Source: Sphingobacterium sp. UT-1RO-CII-1 (GTDB taxonomy: Bacteria; Bacteroidota; Bacteroidia; Sphingobacteriales; Sphingobacteriaceae). Taken from it: a stretch of 64,000 bases of DNA. Below the pieces are notes generated by a model that saw only the letters and a list, made by a program, of their open reading frames with translations, ran no database searches and was not told where the DNA came from. Position numbers and translations under genes: made by a program. This document shows positions 16,152-26,767 of the stretch, in pieces; position 1 is the first letter of the stretch, and each line of letters starts with the position of its first letter. The DNA lies in contig NZ_JAPPVJ010000004.1 of assembly GCF_026711005.1 (NCBI RefSeq), forward strand, positions 186,001 to 250,000. Direction: 5' to 3'.

Positions 16152-17630
16152 ATGAGAAAGTACATTAGTCAGAGCTATCGTTCTATGCTATTCTTTTTTA
16201 TGGTGATGAGTTTAGTGCTCACTAGCTGTAAAGACAAGGATTCAGGTGTTTTAGATGTGATAGCTCCTTTTGATCCATCTAAACCAATAGTTGTATCAGA
16301 TTTTGCTCCAAGATCAGGAGGTATGGGGCAGCGCCTTGTAATATATGGTCAGAATTTTGGAGATAATATTAAAGATGTAGAGGTTATGATCGGAGGGAAG
16401 AAAGCTAAGGTAATAAATGTTTTGGGAGAGTCATTGTATTGCTTAGTACCTAGGCAGGCATTTTCGGGAGATATTGAGGTGCAAGTAGGTAAAGGAGATA
16501 AGAAATCTATAGGAAAATCTCTTGAACCTTTCGATTATGAGCGAAAAATGGTTGTTTCTACTTTAATAGGTTATCGAAATGATAGAGGAGACGAACCATG
16601 GAAGGACGGTAAATTTAAAGACAAGGATCAAAATAAAATGGCAAGTGGTTTTTGGGAACCTTCTTTTATGAAGTTCGACCCAATAAACCCCAAGCACTTA
16701 TGGATGACATTTGATTTTAATAATGGACTATACCTTATAAATTTTGAAGATAGTACAGTAACAAAGAAAAGATCTGATTTCGACCGTCCTAGAAGCATAG
16801 ATTTTACAGTTGATGGTGAACACATGATCATTGCTGAGGATCGTGGTGGAGAAAATGATAGAGCAACATATCGTCTAGCTAGACAAAAAAAATGGCAAGA
16901 TATGGAAATTCTTACACGGTATAGGCAATGTAATGGAGCATCAGTGCATCCTGTTAATGGAGAACTTTATTTTAATAGTTATGAGAAAGGACAGTTCTTT
17001 CGGTTTGACCTAAACAAATATTTTGAAAAAGGATTAAGCGATAAGGATTATGAAACACTTTTCGTTGTTCATGACCCACAGTGGGAGTATAAAATTTTTA
17101 TGCACCCAACCGGTAATTATGCTTACATCTCAGTAATAAACCAACATTATATTCTTCGTGTCGATTACAATTGGGAAAGGAAGGTTTTTAATCAGCCCTA
17201 TTTAGTAGCAGGGCAACTTAAATCATCAGGATATGAGGATGGTGTAGGTTCTTCTGTCCGGTTACGTAATCCTTATCAAGGCGTTTTTGTAAAGAACTCT
17301 AAATATGTTGCAGATGGACAAAGTGATCAATATGACTTTTATTTTACTGATCAGCATAATCACGCAATTCGCATATTAACCCCACATGGCAGTGTGACAA
17401 CTTTTGCCGGAAGAGGAAGCTCAAGTATTAATAATGATCCGTATGGATATGTGGATGGTGACCTTAGGAATGAGGCTAGATTTGATAGACCATCAGGTAT
17501 AGCGTATAGCGAGGAAGAAGGAGCTTTTTACATTGGTGACCAGATGAATCGACGTATTCGGAAGATTGCACTTGAAGAGATGGATGATATTGTTGAAGAA
17601 GATATTAATACAGACGAATTTATAAACTAA
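16152..17630 (+). CDS. IPT/TIG and NHL-repeat surface lipoprotein of the PUL
   Basis: 492 residues with a lipoprotein signal (lipobox LTSC, Cys26). An IPT/TIG immunoglobulin-like domain (about 45-125) includes RSGGMGQRLVIYGQNFGDN. The rest (about 140-485) is a beta-propeller with NHL-type blades, such as YFTDQHNHAIRILTPHGSV and FDRPSGIAYSEEEGAFYIGD, the last ending QMNRRIRKI. Lipoproteins of this layout sit next to SusC/SusD pairs in Bacteroidota and probably bind glycan at the outer surface. It is first of the operon, 11 bases before susC. Confidence 0.82.
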   Translation: MRKYISQSYRSMLFFFMVMSLVLTSCKDKDSGVLDVIAPFDPSKPIVVSDFAPRSGGMGQRLVIYGQNFGDNIKDVEVMIGGKKAKVINVLGESLYCLVPRQAFSGDIEVQVGKGDKKSIGKSLEPFDYERKMVVSTLIGYRNDRGDEPWKDGKFKDKDQNKMASGFWEPSFMKFDPINPKHLWMTFDFNNGLYLINFEDSTVTKKRSDFDRPRSIDFTVDGEHMIIAEDRGGENDRATYRLARQKKWQDMEILTRYRQCNGASVHPVNGELYFNSYEKGQFFRFDLNKYFEKGLSDKDYETLFVVHDPQWEYKIFMHPTGNYAYISVINQHYILRVDYNWERKVFNQPYLVAGQLKSSGYEDGVGSSVRLRNPYQGVFVKNSKYVADGQSDQYDFYFTDQHNHAIRILTPHGSVTTFAGRGSSSINNDPYGYVDGDLRNEARFDRPSGIAYSEEEGAFYIGDQMNRRIRKIALEEMDDIVEEDINTDEFIN

Positions 17631-17641
17631 TCGATGAAGTT

Positions 17642-20600
17642 ATGTATAAAATTATTTTAACATGTGTGCTATGCATCGGATTCATTATGAGCATCAGAGG
17701 ACAGGATGTTGTGGAAGTAACAGGTGTTATTACAGACGCGAAAAAACAACCTTTAGTGGGAGTTAGTGTCTTTGTGACGGATGCTCCTGGGCTAGGTACT
17801 GTAACAGATAGTAAAGGGAAATATAAAATAAAAGTAGAGCGTTATAAAAAGCTAACAATTTCATCGTTAGGATATGAAAAAAAAGAGGTTATAGTAAGAG
17901 AGCAACTTGTTATCGATGTTCAATTGAATGAGGCAGAAAAGAATATTCTTGATGAGGTCGTTGTAACAGGTACAGGTCCTGAGAAACGATTAACTCTTAC
18001 CGGGGCAGTTACTACTGTAAATGTAGATGACTTGAAGTCCAATCCAACTTCTAGTTTGTCAAATGCTTTGGCAGGAAATGTACCTGGAGTTATGGCAATG
18101 ATGCAATCCGGACAACCTGGTAAAAATATTTCAGAATTTTGGATACGTGGAATCTCTACTTTTGGAGGAGGGACTGGAGCTTTAATTTTAGTAGATAATA
18201 TTGAAAGAGATATTAATGAGATTAATATTGAAGACATAGAGAGCTTTTCTGTTTTGAAAGATGCTGCCGTTACTGCAATTTATGGTTCGAGAGGGGCTAA
18301 CGGTGTTATATTAATTACTACCAAAAGAGGAAAGGAAGGTAAGATAAATATTAATATCAAGGATGAAAATATTTATAATACACGGACTATTACTCCCGAG
18401 TTTGAAGATGGATTTACTTATGCAAATCTTCTTAATGAATCGCGGATAACGAGGAATCGTGAACCTATTTACCAACCGGAAGAACTAGAAATCTTACGAC
18501 TAGGTTTAGATCCAGATTTATATCCAAATGTTGACTGGAGGAGTTTACTTTTAAAAGATGGAGCGATGACTTATCGGGCCAATCTTAATATGAGCGGAGG
18601 AGGAGCAACGGCGCGTTATTTCGTTTCGGGAAGTTACATTAATGAGGGGGGGATGTATAAAACTGATGAGACCCTAAGAAGTGACTATAATACCAATGCA
18701 GATTTTAAACGCTATAATTATCGGTTGAATACGGATATTGATATCACGAAAACAACTTTGCTTAAAGTAGGAGTAGCGGGGTCTTTAAGTAAGCGAAATA
18801 GTCCGGGATTGGGTGATCATGATTTTTGGGGAGTTCTTTTTGGCTATTCACCGATAAGGACACCTATTCTTTATTCGAATGGATATATTCCCGCTATTGG
18901 AACGGGAAATCAGACTAATCCATGGGTTGTTGCAACACAAACTGGGTATAATGAAAACTGGAGAAATAATATACAAACTAATATAGCCCTAGAGCAAAAT
19001 TTTGATTTTATAACTAAAGGACTTCGTTTCCGAGGTATTTTAGGATTTGATACAAATAATAACAGCAATATAGAACGCCGTAAATGGCCCGAACAATGGC
19101 GAGCAGAAAGAGCTCGGGATGAAAATGGAGAGATTGTTTACCGTCATGTTTCAGATCCTAGGGAAATGCATCAATCAAGTAGCTCAGGAGGGGATAGACG
19201 GGAGTTTTTAGATTTAATGTTTAATTATGGACGGAATGTCGGTGATCATCATTTTGGAGGGGTAGCGAGATATACTCGAGATGCTTTTGTCTGGACAGTT
19301 AATATTGGAGACGATATCAAGAATGGTATTTCTCGTAGGAATCAGGCTTTTGCTGGACGTGTAAATTATAATTGGAAAAGTAGATATTTTGCTGATTTTA
19401 ATTTTGGCTATAATGGTTCTGAAAATTTTGCTCCTGGACACCAGTACGGTTTTTTTCCTGCTGTATCTGCGGCTTGGAATATTTCGGAAGAGCAATTTGT
19501 TAAGAATACTGCAGAGTGGATAAATATGTTTAAAGTCAGATTTTCGTGGGGTAGGGTTGGAAATGATCAATTAATGGGAGGGCAACGTTTCCCATATTTA
19601 TATACAATATCGGGAGGGGCTAGTGGTTATAAATGGACTGATTACGGTTTTAATAAGCAGTTTGAAGGGATGAGATTCTCTCAGGTAGCCTCGCCTTATG
19701 TAACATGGGAAATAGCAACAAAGAAGAACTTAGGTGTCGACGTTGCCTTATTTAAAGATAAAATTATTGCCAATCTTGATTTCTTTGACGAAAAGAGAAC
19801 GGGTATTTATATGGAGCGTCGTTTCCTACCCGCAATTGTTGGATTGGAAAGTACGCCAAAAGCAAATGTGGGGGAAGTTGAGTCTAAGGGGTTTGATGGG
19901 CGGCTTGAGTATAAACAAAAGTTAGGCAATGTCAATGTTACCGCTAGAAGCAATATTACATATAGTAAAAGTTCGATTTTAGAAAAAGACGAAGAAAATA
20001 ATGTTTATCCTTATCAAAATGAACAAGGTTACCGTGTTAATCAAGCTAAGGGACTTATTGCTTTGGGGTTGTTTGAGGATTATGATGATATTCGTAATAG
20101 CCCGACCCAAAATTTTGGACCTGTTCAGCCCGGTGATATTAAGTATAAAGATGTAAATGGAGATGGTGTAATTGATGATGCTGACCGTGTTGCGATAGGA
20201 GCAACAAGAAGACCCAATTTAATTTATGGATTAGGGGCGTCTGCTAGTTGGAAAGGTTTAGATATCAGTGTGCATTTTCAAGGCGCTGGTAAGTCAACTT
20301 TCTCGACTTATGGAAAAACAGTCTACGCTTTTAGTGAAGGGGAGTGGGGGCAGGTAATGAAGGGTATCATGGGGGAAAACCGGTGGGTTTCCGCTGATAT
20401 TTCAGGAGATCCTTCCACAGAAAATCCCAATGCTTCTTATCCTCGTTTAAGTTTTGGAGGTAATCCTAATAATTTTAGAGAGTCTACTTTTTGGTTACGG
20501 AATGGTCAGTATATAAGGTTGAAAACTATTGATGTGGGCTACTCACTACCCAAACATCTAGCAAATCGAATTAAAACCAATAATATACGTCTCTTTATTG

Positions 20601-20722
20601 TTGCTACTAACTTATTAACATGGTCTACATTTAAACTTTGGGATCCCGAGCTAGCAAGTCCAAGAGGAGAAGATTATCCGCTGCCTCGATCATTTACATT
20701 TGGAATAAGTGTTAATCTATAA
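17642..20722 (+). CDS. SusC-type TonB-dependent outer-membrane glycan transporter
   Basis: 1026 residues, the usual SusC length. Signal peptide (1-20), carboxypeptidase-regulatory-like beta domain (about 25-100: VTGVITDAKKQPLVGVSVFV), plug domain (about 115-235, with LDEVVVTGTG and VLKDAAVTAIYGSRGANGVI) and a 22-strand barrel region ending in FTFGISVNL with the terminal aromatic residue pattern. It has no STN domain, so it is not of the FecI/FecR-signalling kind. It forms a complex with the SusD protein encoded 11 bases later and imports oligosaccharides in a TonB-dependent manner. Confidence 0.97.
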   Translation: MYKIILTCVLCIGFIMSIRGQDVVEVTGVITDAKKQPLVGVSVFVTDAPGLGTVTDSKGKYKIKVERYKKLTISSLGYEKKEVIVREQLVIDVQLNEAEKNILDEVVVTGTGPEKRLTLTGAVTTVNVDDLKSNPTSSLSNALAGNVPGVMAMMQSGQPGKNISEFWIRGISTFGGGTGALILVDNIERDINEINIEDIESFSVLKDAAVTAIYGSRGANGVILITTKRGKEGKININIKDENIYNTRTITPEFEDGFTYANLLNESRITRNREPIYQPEELEILRLGLDPDLYPNVDWRSLLLKDGAMTYRANLNMSGGGATARYFVSGSYINEGGMYKTDETLRSDYNTNADFKRYNYRLNTDIDITKTTLLKVGVAGSLSKRNSPGLGDHDFWGVLFGYSPIRTPILYSNGYIPAIGTGNQTNPWVVATQTGYNENWRNNIQTNIALEQNFDFITKGLRFRGILGFDTNNNSNIERRKWPEQWRAERARDENGEIVYRHVSDPREMHQSSSSGGDRREFLDLMFNYGRNVGDHHFGGVARYTRDAFVWTVNIGDDIKNGISRRNQAFAGRVNYNWKSRYFADFNFGYNGSENFAPGHQYGFFPAVSAAWNISEEQFVKNTAEWINMFKVRFSWGRVGNDQLMGGQRFPYLYTISGGASGYKWTDYGFNKQFEGMRFSQVASPYVTWEIATKKNLGVDVALFKDKIIANLDFFDEKRTGIYMERRFLPAIVGLESTPKANVGEVESKGFDGRLEYKQKLGNVNVTARSNITYSKSSILEKDEENNVYPYQNEQGYRVNQAKGLIALGLFEDYDDIRNSPTQNFGPVQPGDIKYKDVNGDGVIDDADRVAIGATRRPNLIYGLGASASWKGLDISVHFQGAGKSTFSTYGKTVYAFSEGEWGQVMKGIMGENRWVSADISGDPSTENPNASYPRLSFGGNPNNFRESTFWLRNGQYIRLKTIDVGYSLPKHLANRIKTNNIRLFIVATNLLTWSTFKLWDPELASPRGEDYPLPRSFTFGISVNL

Positions 20723-20733
20723 AATTAAAAGAA

Positions 20734-22788
20734 ATGGAAAGACGATTATATTTTATACTTTTTATTGTTGTAAACATAAGCATCATTTCTTCCTGCAAGA
20801 AAGATTACTTGAAATCTGATCAGTATTTTAAAGATCGGCTTACAATTGAAAAAGTTTTTCAGAGTAAAGTGTATACAGAAGAATGGTTAGCACATGTGTT
20901 TGCAGAGTTTAAAGATATAAATGCAGATGTTGCGAGTAAAGGTCATACTCCTCATGCATTTGCCGATGATATGTTTTACGGAGATAGAGATAGTGATTAT
21001 GATCCTTCTAAAAATGAGCTTTCTTATAATAAGTTTAAAATGGGCTTGTATAATGAAAATGAGAAGCAAGGTACGTGGACTCAAAGCTATCGTGGGATTC
21101 GTAACGCAACAACATTCATTCAAAATGTATATATGAATACGGAAATGAATGAAGTTGAAATTGAAGACTTTCGTGGACAGGCTCGTTTTGCAAGAGCATA
21201 TCTGTATTGGTTATTGTTGCGTAAGTATGGGCCTATTCCTCTCTTACCTGATGAAGGACTAGATTATACCGAAAGCTATGATAACTTGGCGACTCCTCGT
21301 AGTAGTTATGAAGAGTGTGCAGACTATATTGCTAGTGAGATGTTGTTAGCGGCTAAGGAAATGGAGGTGTTAGGGATGACTCGCGGGCAAGATGCGTCCG
21401 CTAGACCTACTTGTGGGGCAGCATTGGCAACCAGGGCTAAAGCCTTATTATATGCAGCAAGTCCATTGGCCAATGGTAACACAGCTGATTTTGCTTTAAA
21501 GCTTACGGATGATGTTGGAAAAAATTTATTATCAGTAAATTATAATGAAGAGAAGTGGGCGAAAGCTGCAGCTGCAGCTCGGGATGTAATGGAGTTAGGT
21601 GTGTATTCCCTTTATTGGGTTCCTCTGCAGGAGACAGGAGATGATGCAACAGTCATTCCTCCAAAAGATATGAACTTTTCTGAAAAAAGCTGGCCGGAAG
21701 GTTGGGCTAATATTGATCCCGCTAAATCCTATGCACAAGTATTTGATGGTACCTTACAACCTTCCGGAAATCCTGAACTTATTTTTACTAGAGGAGATAA
21801 TCAGGGGGGAGAAAGTATTTCCGCAATGGTCGCCCATCAATTACCACGGTCTGCTACGGGCTGGAATACACACGGGTTAACGCAAAAACTTGTGGATGCT
21901 TATTATATGAATGATGGTAAAGATGTACCAGGGAAAGATCTCGAAATCGGGCGGGGAAATGGTTCGGTTCGGGCAAGCGGTTACGTGACACAAACCGATT
22001 ATGAAGAAGGAAGATATAAACCTTTGAGAGCGGGAGTATCACTACAGTATGCTAATCGAGAACCAAGATTTTATGCTTCAGTAGCTTACAATGGAAGTTT
22101 TTGGACTTTATTTAATGAAACTCAAGAACGTAATCGTAACCAACAAGTGTTCTATTACCGAGATGATAATAAAGGCAATGGTTTTAACTCCTCTAATGCT
22201 TATTGGTTACGTACAGGCTTTGGAGTGAAAAAATTTGTACATCAAAATGACACTTATGAGGGGGGCAGTTCATCACATATAGTACCTAAAGCAGAACCCG
22301 CTATTCGTTATGCAGATATATTATTAGCATATGCTGAAGCGTTGAATGAATTAGATGGCTCATATACAATCCCATCATGGAGAGGAGGAAGTTATAATAT
22401 TTATCGTGATATCAGTGAGATAAAGAGAGGAATACATCCTATTCGTATACGGGCAGGTGTTCCTGATTATTCAGGAGCTATTTATGGTAGTAAAGAAGAA
22501 TTGCGTAAAACAATTAAAAGGGAGCGATTTTTAGAGTTAATGGGGGAAGGACAGCGTTATTATGATTTACGTCGTTGGATGGACGCACCTGTAGAGGAAG
22601 CACTGCCAATTTATGGAGCAAATGTTTTGATGAATGAAAAAGAAAGAGATCTTTTTCATCAGCCTATTGCGGTTTGGGCATTAAAAACAACTTTTGCAGA
22701 TAAAATGTGGTTTTGGCCGATTAGTCATAGTGAACTTAAACGGAACAAAAGATTAACTCAGAATCCAGGATGGACTTATAACGATTAA
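20734..22788 (+). CDS. SusD-type glycan-binding lipoprotein
   Basis: 684 residues, slightly longer than the common 500-650. Lipoprotein signal with lipobox ISSC (Cys21). The typical helical SusD core is visible: GQARFARAYLYWLLLRKYGPIPLL, shortened here to its key part RAYLYWLLLRKYG, then AKALLYAASPLANG, ILLAYAEALNEL, and the C-terminal RRERFLELMGEGQRYYDLRRW-like segment (here KRERFLELMGEGQRYYDLRR). It closes the SusC pore as a lid and captures oligosaccharides at the surface. Start 11 bases after susC. Confidence 0.97.
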   Translation: MERRLYFILFIVVNISIISSCKKDYLKSDQYFKDRLTIEKVFQSKVYTEEWLAHVFAEFKDINADVASKGHTPHAFADDMFYGDRDSDYDPSKNELSYNKFKMGLYNENEKQGTWTQSYRGIRNATTFIQNVYMNTEMNEVEIEDFRGQARFARAYLYWLLLRKYGPIPLLPDEGLDYTESYDNLATPRSSYEECADYIASEMLLAAKEMEVLGMTRGQDASARPTCGAALATRAKALLYAASPLANGNTADFALKLTDDVGKNLLSVNYNEEKWAKAAAAARDVMELGVYSLYWVPLQETGDDATVIPPKDMNFSEKSWPEGWANIDPAKSYAQVFDGTLQPSGNPELIFTRGDNQGGESISAMVAHQLPRSATGWNTHGLTQKLVDAYYMNDGKDVPGKDLEIGRGNGSVRASGYVTQTDYEEGRYKPLRAGVSLQYANREPRFYASVAYNGSFWTLFNETQERNRNQQVFYYRDDNKGNGFNSSNAYWLRTGFGVKKFVHQNDTYEGGSSSHIVPKAEPAIRYADILLAYAEALNELDGSYTIPSWRGGSYNIYRDISEIKRGIHPIRIRAGVPDYSGAIYGSKEELRKTIKRERFLELMGEGQRYYDLRRWMDAPVEEALPIYGANVLMNEKERDLFHQPIAVWALKTTFADKMWFWPISHSELKRNKRLTQNPGWTYND

Positions 22789-22877
22789 AAATATGAAGTC
22801 AATGTGTTGTACGTATGTTTTCTATATCATGGAAATAAATTAGTATGACATATGATGTTCACAAAAATGATAAGCAT

Positions 22878-23861
22878 ATGAAAAAGATTAATATAACCTT
22901 ATTGCTTTTTTCACTCATCACTATATTTAGCTCATGCAATGATGAGTGGAAAGATGAGCAATTTGAAAACTATATTTCATTTAAAGCACCTTTATCTGGA
23001 GAGGGGATCGCCAATATATTTATTAGGTATAGAGATAGCGAAAAAACAGTATTTCAGCAACCTTTAATTGTCAGTGGTTCTACTACAATCTCAAAAGATC
23101 TAAATGTGAAAATAAGCGTTGATCCGGATACATTAAATGTTTTAAATTATGAACGCTTTCAAAATCGAGATGATTTTTATTATCGGATATTAAGCGATGA
23201 ATACTTTTCAATCCCCTCTTCGATTGTTATAAGTGGTGGTCAAAATACATCTTTGATGGATATAGATTTTACACTTAAAGGTATTGATATGACGGAGAAG
23301 TGGGTTTTACCATTAACTATTGAGGATGATCTATCTGGAAGCTATAAAGCAAACCCGAGAAAACATTATAGGAAAGCTTTGCTTCGTGTTAATCCTTTCA
23401 ATGATTATTCAGGGACATATAGTGGAACAGCATTGAAAATAGCAATGGAAGGATATGAAGAAGAAACCCCGATTGTTAAGAGTGAAATTAGAAGCTACGT
23501 GGTTGATGAGAAGACTATTTTCTTTTATGCAGGAAATATTGATGAAGAACGGCAAGATCGTCGTAATTATAAAGTTTATGTGAACTTTAATGAGACAGGC
23601 GGAGTGACATTATCTTCAAACAATCCTAAAATGAATTTTAAAGTAAATAAGGATGCCAGCTATACAATTTCTGAACAGATGGATGCTGTCCGCCCTTATC
23701 TCTTACATCGTTACATCACTATTAATAATATTGATTATCAATTTACTGATTATAGTATGGTTCCTAATGTTAATATTAACTATTTGGTTTCAGGCTCTTT
23801 AATTTTGGAGCGCCAATTGAATACACAAATTCCTGATGAGGATCAGGCCATTCAGTGGTAA
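22878..23861 (+). CDS. DUF1735/DUF4973-like PUL lipoprotein
   Basis: 327 residues from the ATG at 22878, chosen because it begins a clean lipoprotein signal (MKKINITLLLFSL, lipobox FSSC, Cys20); an ATG 33 bases upstream only adds a charged extension. The body looks like two beta domains. The first (about 30-150) resembles the BT_3987-type DUF1735 domain with YISFKAPLSGEG and YFSIPSSIVISGGQ, and the second resembles DUF4973/DUF4361. Such proteins accompany SusC/SusD and are thought to bind glycan on the cell surface. It lies 89 bases after susD. Confidence 0.8.
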   Translation: MKKINITLLLFSLITIFSSCNDEWKDEQFENYISFKAPLSGEGIANIFIRYRDSEKTVFQQPLIVSGSTTISKDLNVKISVDPDTLNVLNYERFQNRDDFYYRILSDEYFSIPSSIVISGGQNTSLMDIDFTLKGIDMTEKWVLPLTIEDDLSGSYKANPRKHYRKALLRVNPFNDYSGTYSGTALKIAMEGYEEETPIVKSEIRSYVVDEKTIFFYAGNIDEERQDRRNYKVYVNFNETGGVTLSSNNPKMNFKVNKDASYTISEQMDAVRPYLLHRYITINNIDYQFTDYSMVPNVNINYLVSGSLILERQLNTQIPDEDQAIQW

Positions 23862-23893
23862 AATGACATAATAACAATTTAATTAAATAAAAA

Positions 23894-25048
23894 ATGAAGA
23901 AACATATTTGTTTTTTTATTTCGGTTCTTACCCCCGTTTTTGTTGGGGTAAGAGCTGAAATTTTAAATCTTAATGAACCTTTTTTGAAAGTAGAAAAGTT
24001 AGATACTTCGACTTATTCTAAGGAAGATCTCAAACAGGCTTACCAGTCCTTTAATGATGAATTGTATGATCCTATGCGAAAGTTGTATTTCCGTGATTCA
24101 AAGAAGGGAACAGAAGTAGCGGCCATATGGACACAAGCAATATACTGGGATATGGCCATGAATGCTTATAAAGCTGAACCGAGCAAACAGAACAAACAAC
24201 GTATAGAAGATATTTATCAGGGTTGCTATGAATATTACGCAGGATATGATTGGTATAGTCATCCGGATGTTTGGTTTATATATGATGATATCATGTGGTG
24301 GGTTATATCCATGGCTAGAGCATATGAACTTACGGGAGAGGAAAAATATTTAGCCCATGCCGTTTCCGGTTTTAATAGAGTTTGGTATGGTGTGCCCGAG
24401 TTGGATATTGGTTCTTTCGATAGAGAAAAAGGTGGCATGTTTTGGGATTGGACTATGGGAAGAGCAGGTAAGATGTCTTGTATCAACTACCCCACTGTAG
24501 TAGCCTCTGCACTTTTGTATAAAATTACTCAAAACGAGAGTTACCTTGAAAAAGCAAAGGATGTATATAGTTGGTCGCGGAAAAACCTATTTAACACAGC
24601 AACAGGAGAAGTTGCGGATTCTAAACATGGGGACGGCGAGCCCCATTGGAAACCACATGGGTACAATCAAGGAACTTGTGTAGGAGCTGCTGTAGATTTA
24701 TATAAAATAACAGGTGAGATGCATTATTTGAACGATGCGGTCTTGGCGGCTGATTTTACGAAAAATACCATGTCTATATCTGGTATTTTACCTTTTGATA
24801 CAGGAGAGGAACAAGGGATTTATCATGCAATTTTAGGACAATATATCGTGCAACTAGCTAAAGAAGTTAATCAACCTGAGTATTTAAATTGGATGAAAAA
24901 GAATATAACAGTGGGCTGGAATAATAGAAATGAACGTAATCTTACCACGAGAAACATTAGTGAAAAAACATCAGATCATAAAATTATTTCTGCTTATGAT
25001 GCATCCGGTGTGGTGGGGTTAATGTTAGCTGTATCTAGTGAAAATTGA
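23894..25048 (+). CDS. Glycoside hydrolase family 76, putative endo-alpha-1,6-mannanase
   Basis: 384 residues with a signal peptide (about 1-21). The (alpha/alpha)6 fold of GH76 is suggested by repeated aromatic helices (AAIWTQAIYWDMAMNAY, YDWYSHPDVWFIYDDIMWW, MFWDWTMGRAGKMSCINYPT). The paired aspartates Asp131-Asp132 in IYDDIMWW match the catalytic pair of family 76. GH76 enzymes cut alpha-1,6-mannan backbones, as in fungal cell-wall mannan, or alpha-1,6-mannosyl linkages in other glycans. It has no lipobox, so it may be periplasmic. The sulfatase gene follows 32 bases later. Confidence 0.92.
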   Translation: MKKHICFFISVLTPVFVGVRAEILNLNEPFLKVEKLDTSTYSKEDLKQAYQSFNDELYDPMRKLYFRDSKKGTEVAAIWTQAIYWDMAMNAYKAEPSKQNKQRIEDIYQGCYEYYAGYDWYSHPDVWFIYDDIMWWVISMARAYELTGEEKYLAHAVSGFNRVWYGVPELDIGSFDREKGGMFWDWTMGRAGKMSCINYPTVVASALLYKITQNESYLEKAKDVYSWSRKNLFNTATGEVADSKHGDGEPHWKPHGYNQGTCVGAAVDLYKITGEMHYLNDAVLAADFTKNTMSISGILPFDTGEEQGIYHAILGQYIVQLAKEVNQPEYLNWMKKNITVGWNNRNERNLTTRNISEKTSDHKIISAYDASGVVGLMLAVSSEN

Positions 25049-25080
25049 TCTATAGAAGGAAATATTTTATAACAAATCCA

Positions 25081-26577
25081 ATGCTTGTTTTTTTTCGATT
25101 AATTATTATAAGTTTTCTTGTTCTCGCAAGCTTGCAGATGTCTGCACAAATAGATAGTGAAACGAAAGGAAAACCCAATATTCTTTTGATTCTTGTCGAT
25201 GATCTGAAACCGGCAATCGGGGCCTACGGTGATAAAACTGCAATTACACCCTACATGGATAAGTTGGCAGCAAATGGGCTTCGTTTTGATTTTGCTTATT
25301 CAAATCAAGCGGTATGTGCGCCCTCTCGATTTAATTTGATGTTAGGAAGCCGGTCATCTTCTACCGGAATTTATGGTTTTGGTCAGAACTTTAGAGATTA
25401 TTATCCGCAAGCTTTGACAATGCCTGAGTTTTTTAAAACAAATGGATACCATACCGAAGGCATGGGTAAAGTCTATCATATCGGACATGGTACCTATCAA
25501 GATGAGGCTTCATGGACTGTCCCTCACCATCCGGAGCTGTTAATAGAATATGTAGATGCTGCGAGTAAGAAAGATGGGTTTACCAGGGAGGAAGCACTGT
25601 TTTCTAATAAAAGTGCGGAAGGTTTGCCACGAGGTGTTGCTTGGGAATCTCCGGATGTGCCTGATGATGCCTATGCAGATGGGCGTATTGCAAATCGTGC
25701 GGTAAAACGTCTTAAAGAACTGGCGGATATGCAGAAAAACCCTAACTCTCAGCCATTCTTTTTAGCAGTAGGTTTTGCTCGACCACATCTTCCATTCTCC
25801 GTTCCTCAAAAATACTGGGATAAATATAATCCCGCTACTTTACCTTTGCCAGAATATGAAGAAAAACCGGTAGGAGCACCTAGCTATGCCGTAAAAAGGG
25901 ATACTGAAATTGATCAGTATTTTCCTATACCGCACTCCTCTGAACAAGATCCATTTCCTAAAGAACTGCAGCGTAAACTTATTCATGGCTATTATGCTAG
26001 TGTAAGCTATGTGGACGCACAGATAGGAAAAGTAATGCATGCTTTGAAAGAGTCGGGGCTTAATGACAATACGATTGTCGTTTTATGGGGGGATCATGGA
26101 TACCATCTTGGAGAAATGGGGATCTGGACTAAACACGTCAATTATGAATTAGCTAATCACATACCTTTAATTATATCTGCTCCGGGAGTTAACGCAGCTA
26201 ACAGTAGTACTTCTCAACTAACGGAATCCGTTGATATTTATCCTACGTTAGTAGAACTGGCCGGATTTGCTTTACCTGAAGTAGAACAACCTTTTGACGG
26301 TATTAGTATGCTGCCGGTCCTTCGAGACACAACTGTTCGTCTTCGTGATCATGCTTATCATAGTTTCCCCCGTGAAGGACGTCTGGGCAGAGCCATTCGG
26401 ACAGATCGTTATCGCCTCGTAGAGTGGAAAAAGATAAATGAGCCTGATGCTCCGATTGATTATGAACTGTATGATTATAGTGAAGGTAAGGTGGAAAAGA
26501 AGAATATTGCGTCAGAACGTTCGGATATTTTGGAGAAAATGAAATCTATATTAGCAAATCATCCGGATGCGAAATAG
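25081..26577 (+). CDS. Sulfatase of the formylglycine type (iduronate-2-sulfatase-like)
   Basis: 498 residues from ATG 25081, which starts a good signal peptide (about 1-22, ending QMSAQ). A TTG at 25045 would overlap the previous stop and add an unlikely extension. The S1 sulfatase signature is present: Cys79 in VCAPSRFNLMLGSRSSSTG, the site turned into formylglycine in the CxPSR type. Metal-binding segments are KPNILLILVDDLKP and VVLWGDHGYHLGEMG; a FLAVGFARPHLPF segment matches the iduronate-2-sulfatase/choline-sulfatase side of the family. It removes sulfate esters from the glycan. A separate maturase (anSME or FGE) is needed and none is in the window. Confidence 0.92.
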   Translation: MLVFFRLIIISFLVLASLQMSAQIDSETKGKPNILLILVDDLKPAIGAYGDKTAITPYMDKLAANGLRFDFAYSNQAVCAPSRFNLMLGSRSSSTGIYGFGQNFRDYYPQALTMPEFFKTNGYHTEGMGKVYHIGHGTYQDEASWTVPHHPELLIEYVDAASKKDGFTREEALFSNKSAEGLPRGVAWESPDVPDDAYADGRIANRAVKRLKELADMQKNPNSQPFFLAVGFARPHLPFSVPQKYWDKYNPATLPLPEYEEKPVGAPSYAVKRDTEIDQYFPIPHSSEQDPFPKELQRKLIHGYYASVSYVDAQIGKVMHALKESGLNDNTIVVLWGDHGYHLGEMGIWTKHVNYELANHIPLIISAPGVNAANSSTSQLTESVDIYPTLVELAGFALPEVEQPFDGISMLPVLRDTTVRLRDHAYHSFPREGRLGRAIRTDRYRLVEWKKINEPDAPIDYELYDYSEGKVEKKNIASERSDILEKMKSILANHPDAK

Positions 26578-26767
26578 TTTAGGGCATAGAGAGAGGTTTC
26601 TGTTATTTTCTGAACGAAAGAATAGGCTATACTTTACATATATAATTTAATTTTCATCTATATGAAATATCTAAAAATGACGCCGGGGTTTAATGCTTTT
26701 TTAAAGATGTAGATTTTTAAACAGCGACTTCTAGTTATTTATTTCATACATTAATAAATAAAAAAAC

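Noticed and set aside
25045..25080. TTG start giving a 12-residue N-terminal extension of the sulfatase
   Set aside because: It overlaps the GH76 stop codon and precedes the signal peptide; the ATG at 25081 gives a normal signal sequence.
26660..26710. 15-codon ATG frame in the gap between the sulfatase and Dabb genes
   Set aside because: Too short, with no promoter, terminator or conservation evidence visible, unlike the 31-residue microprotein.
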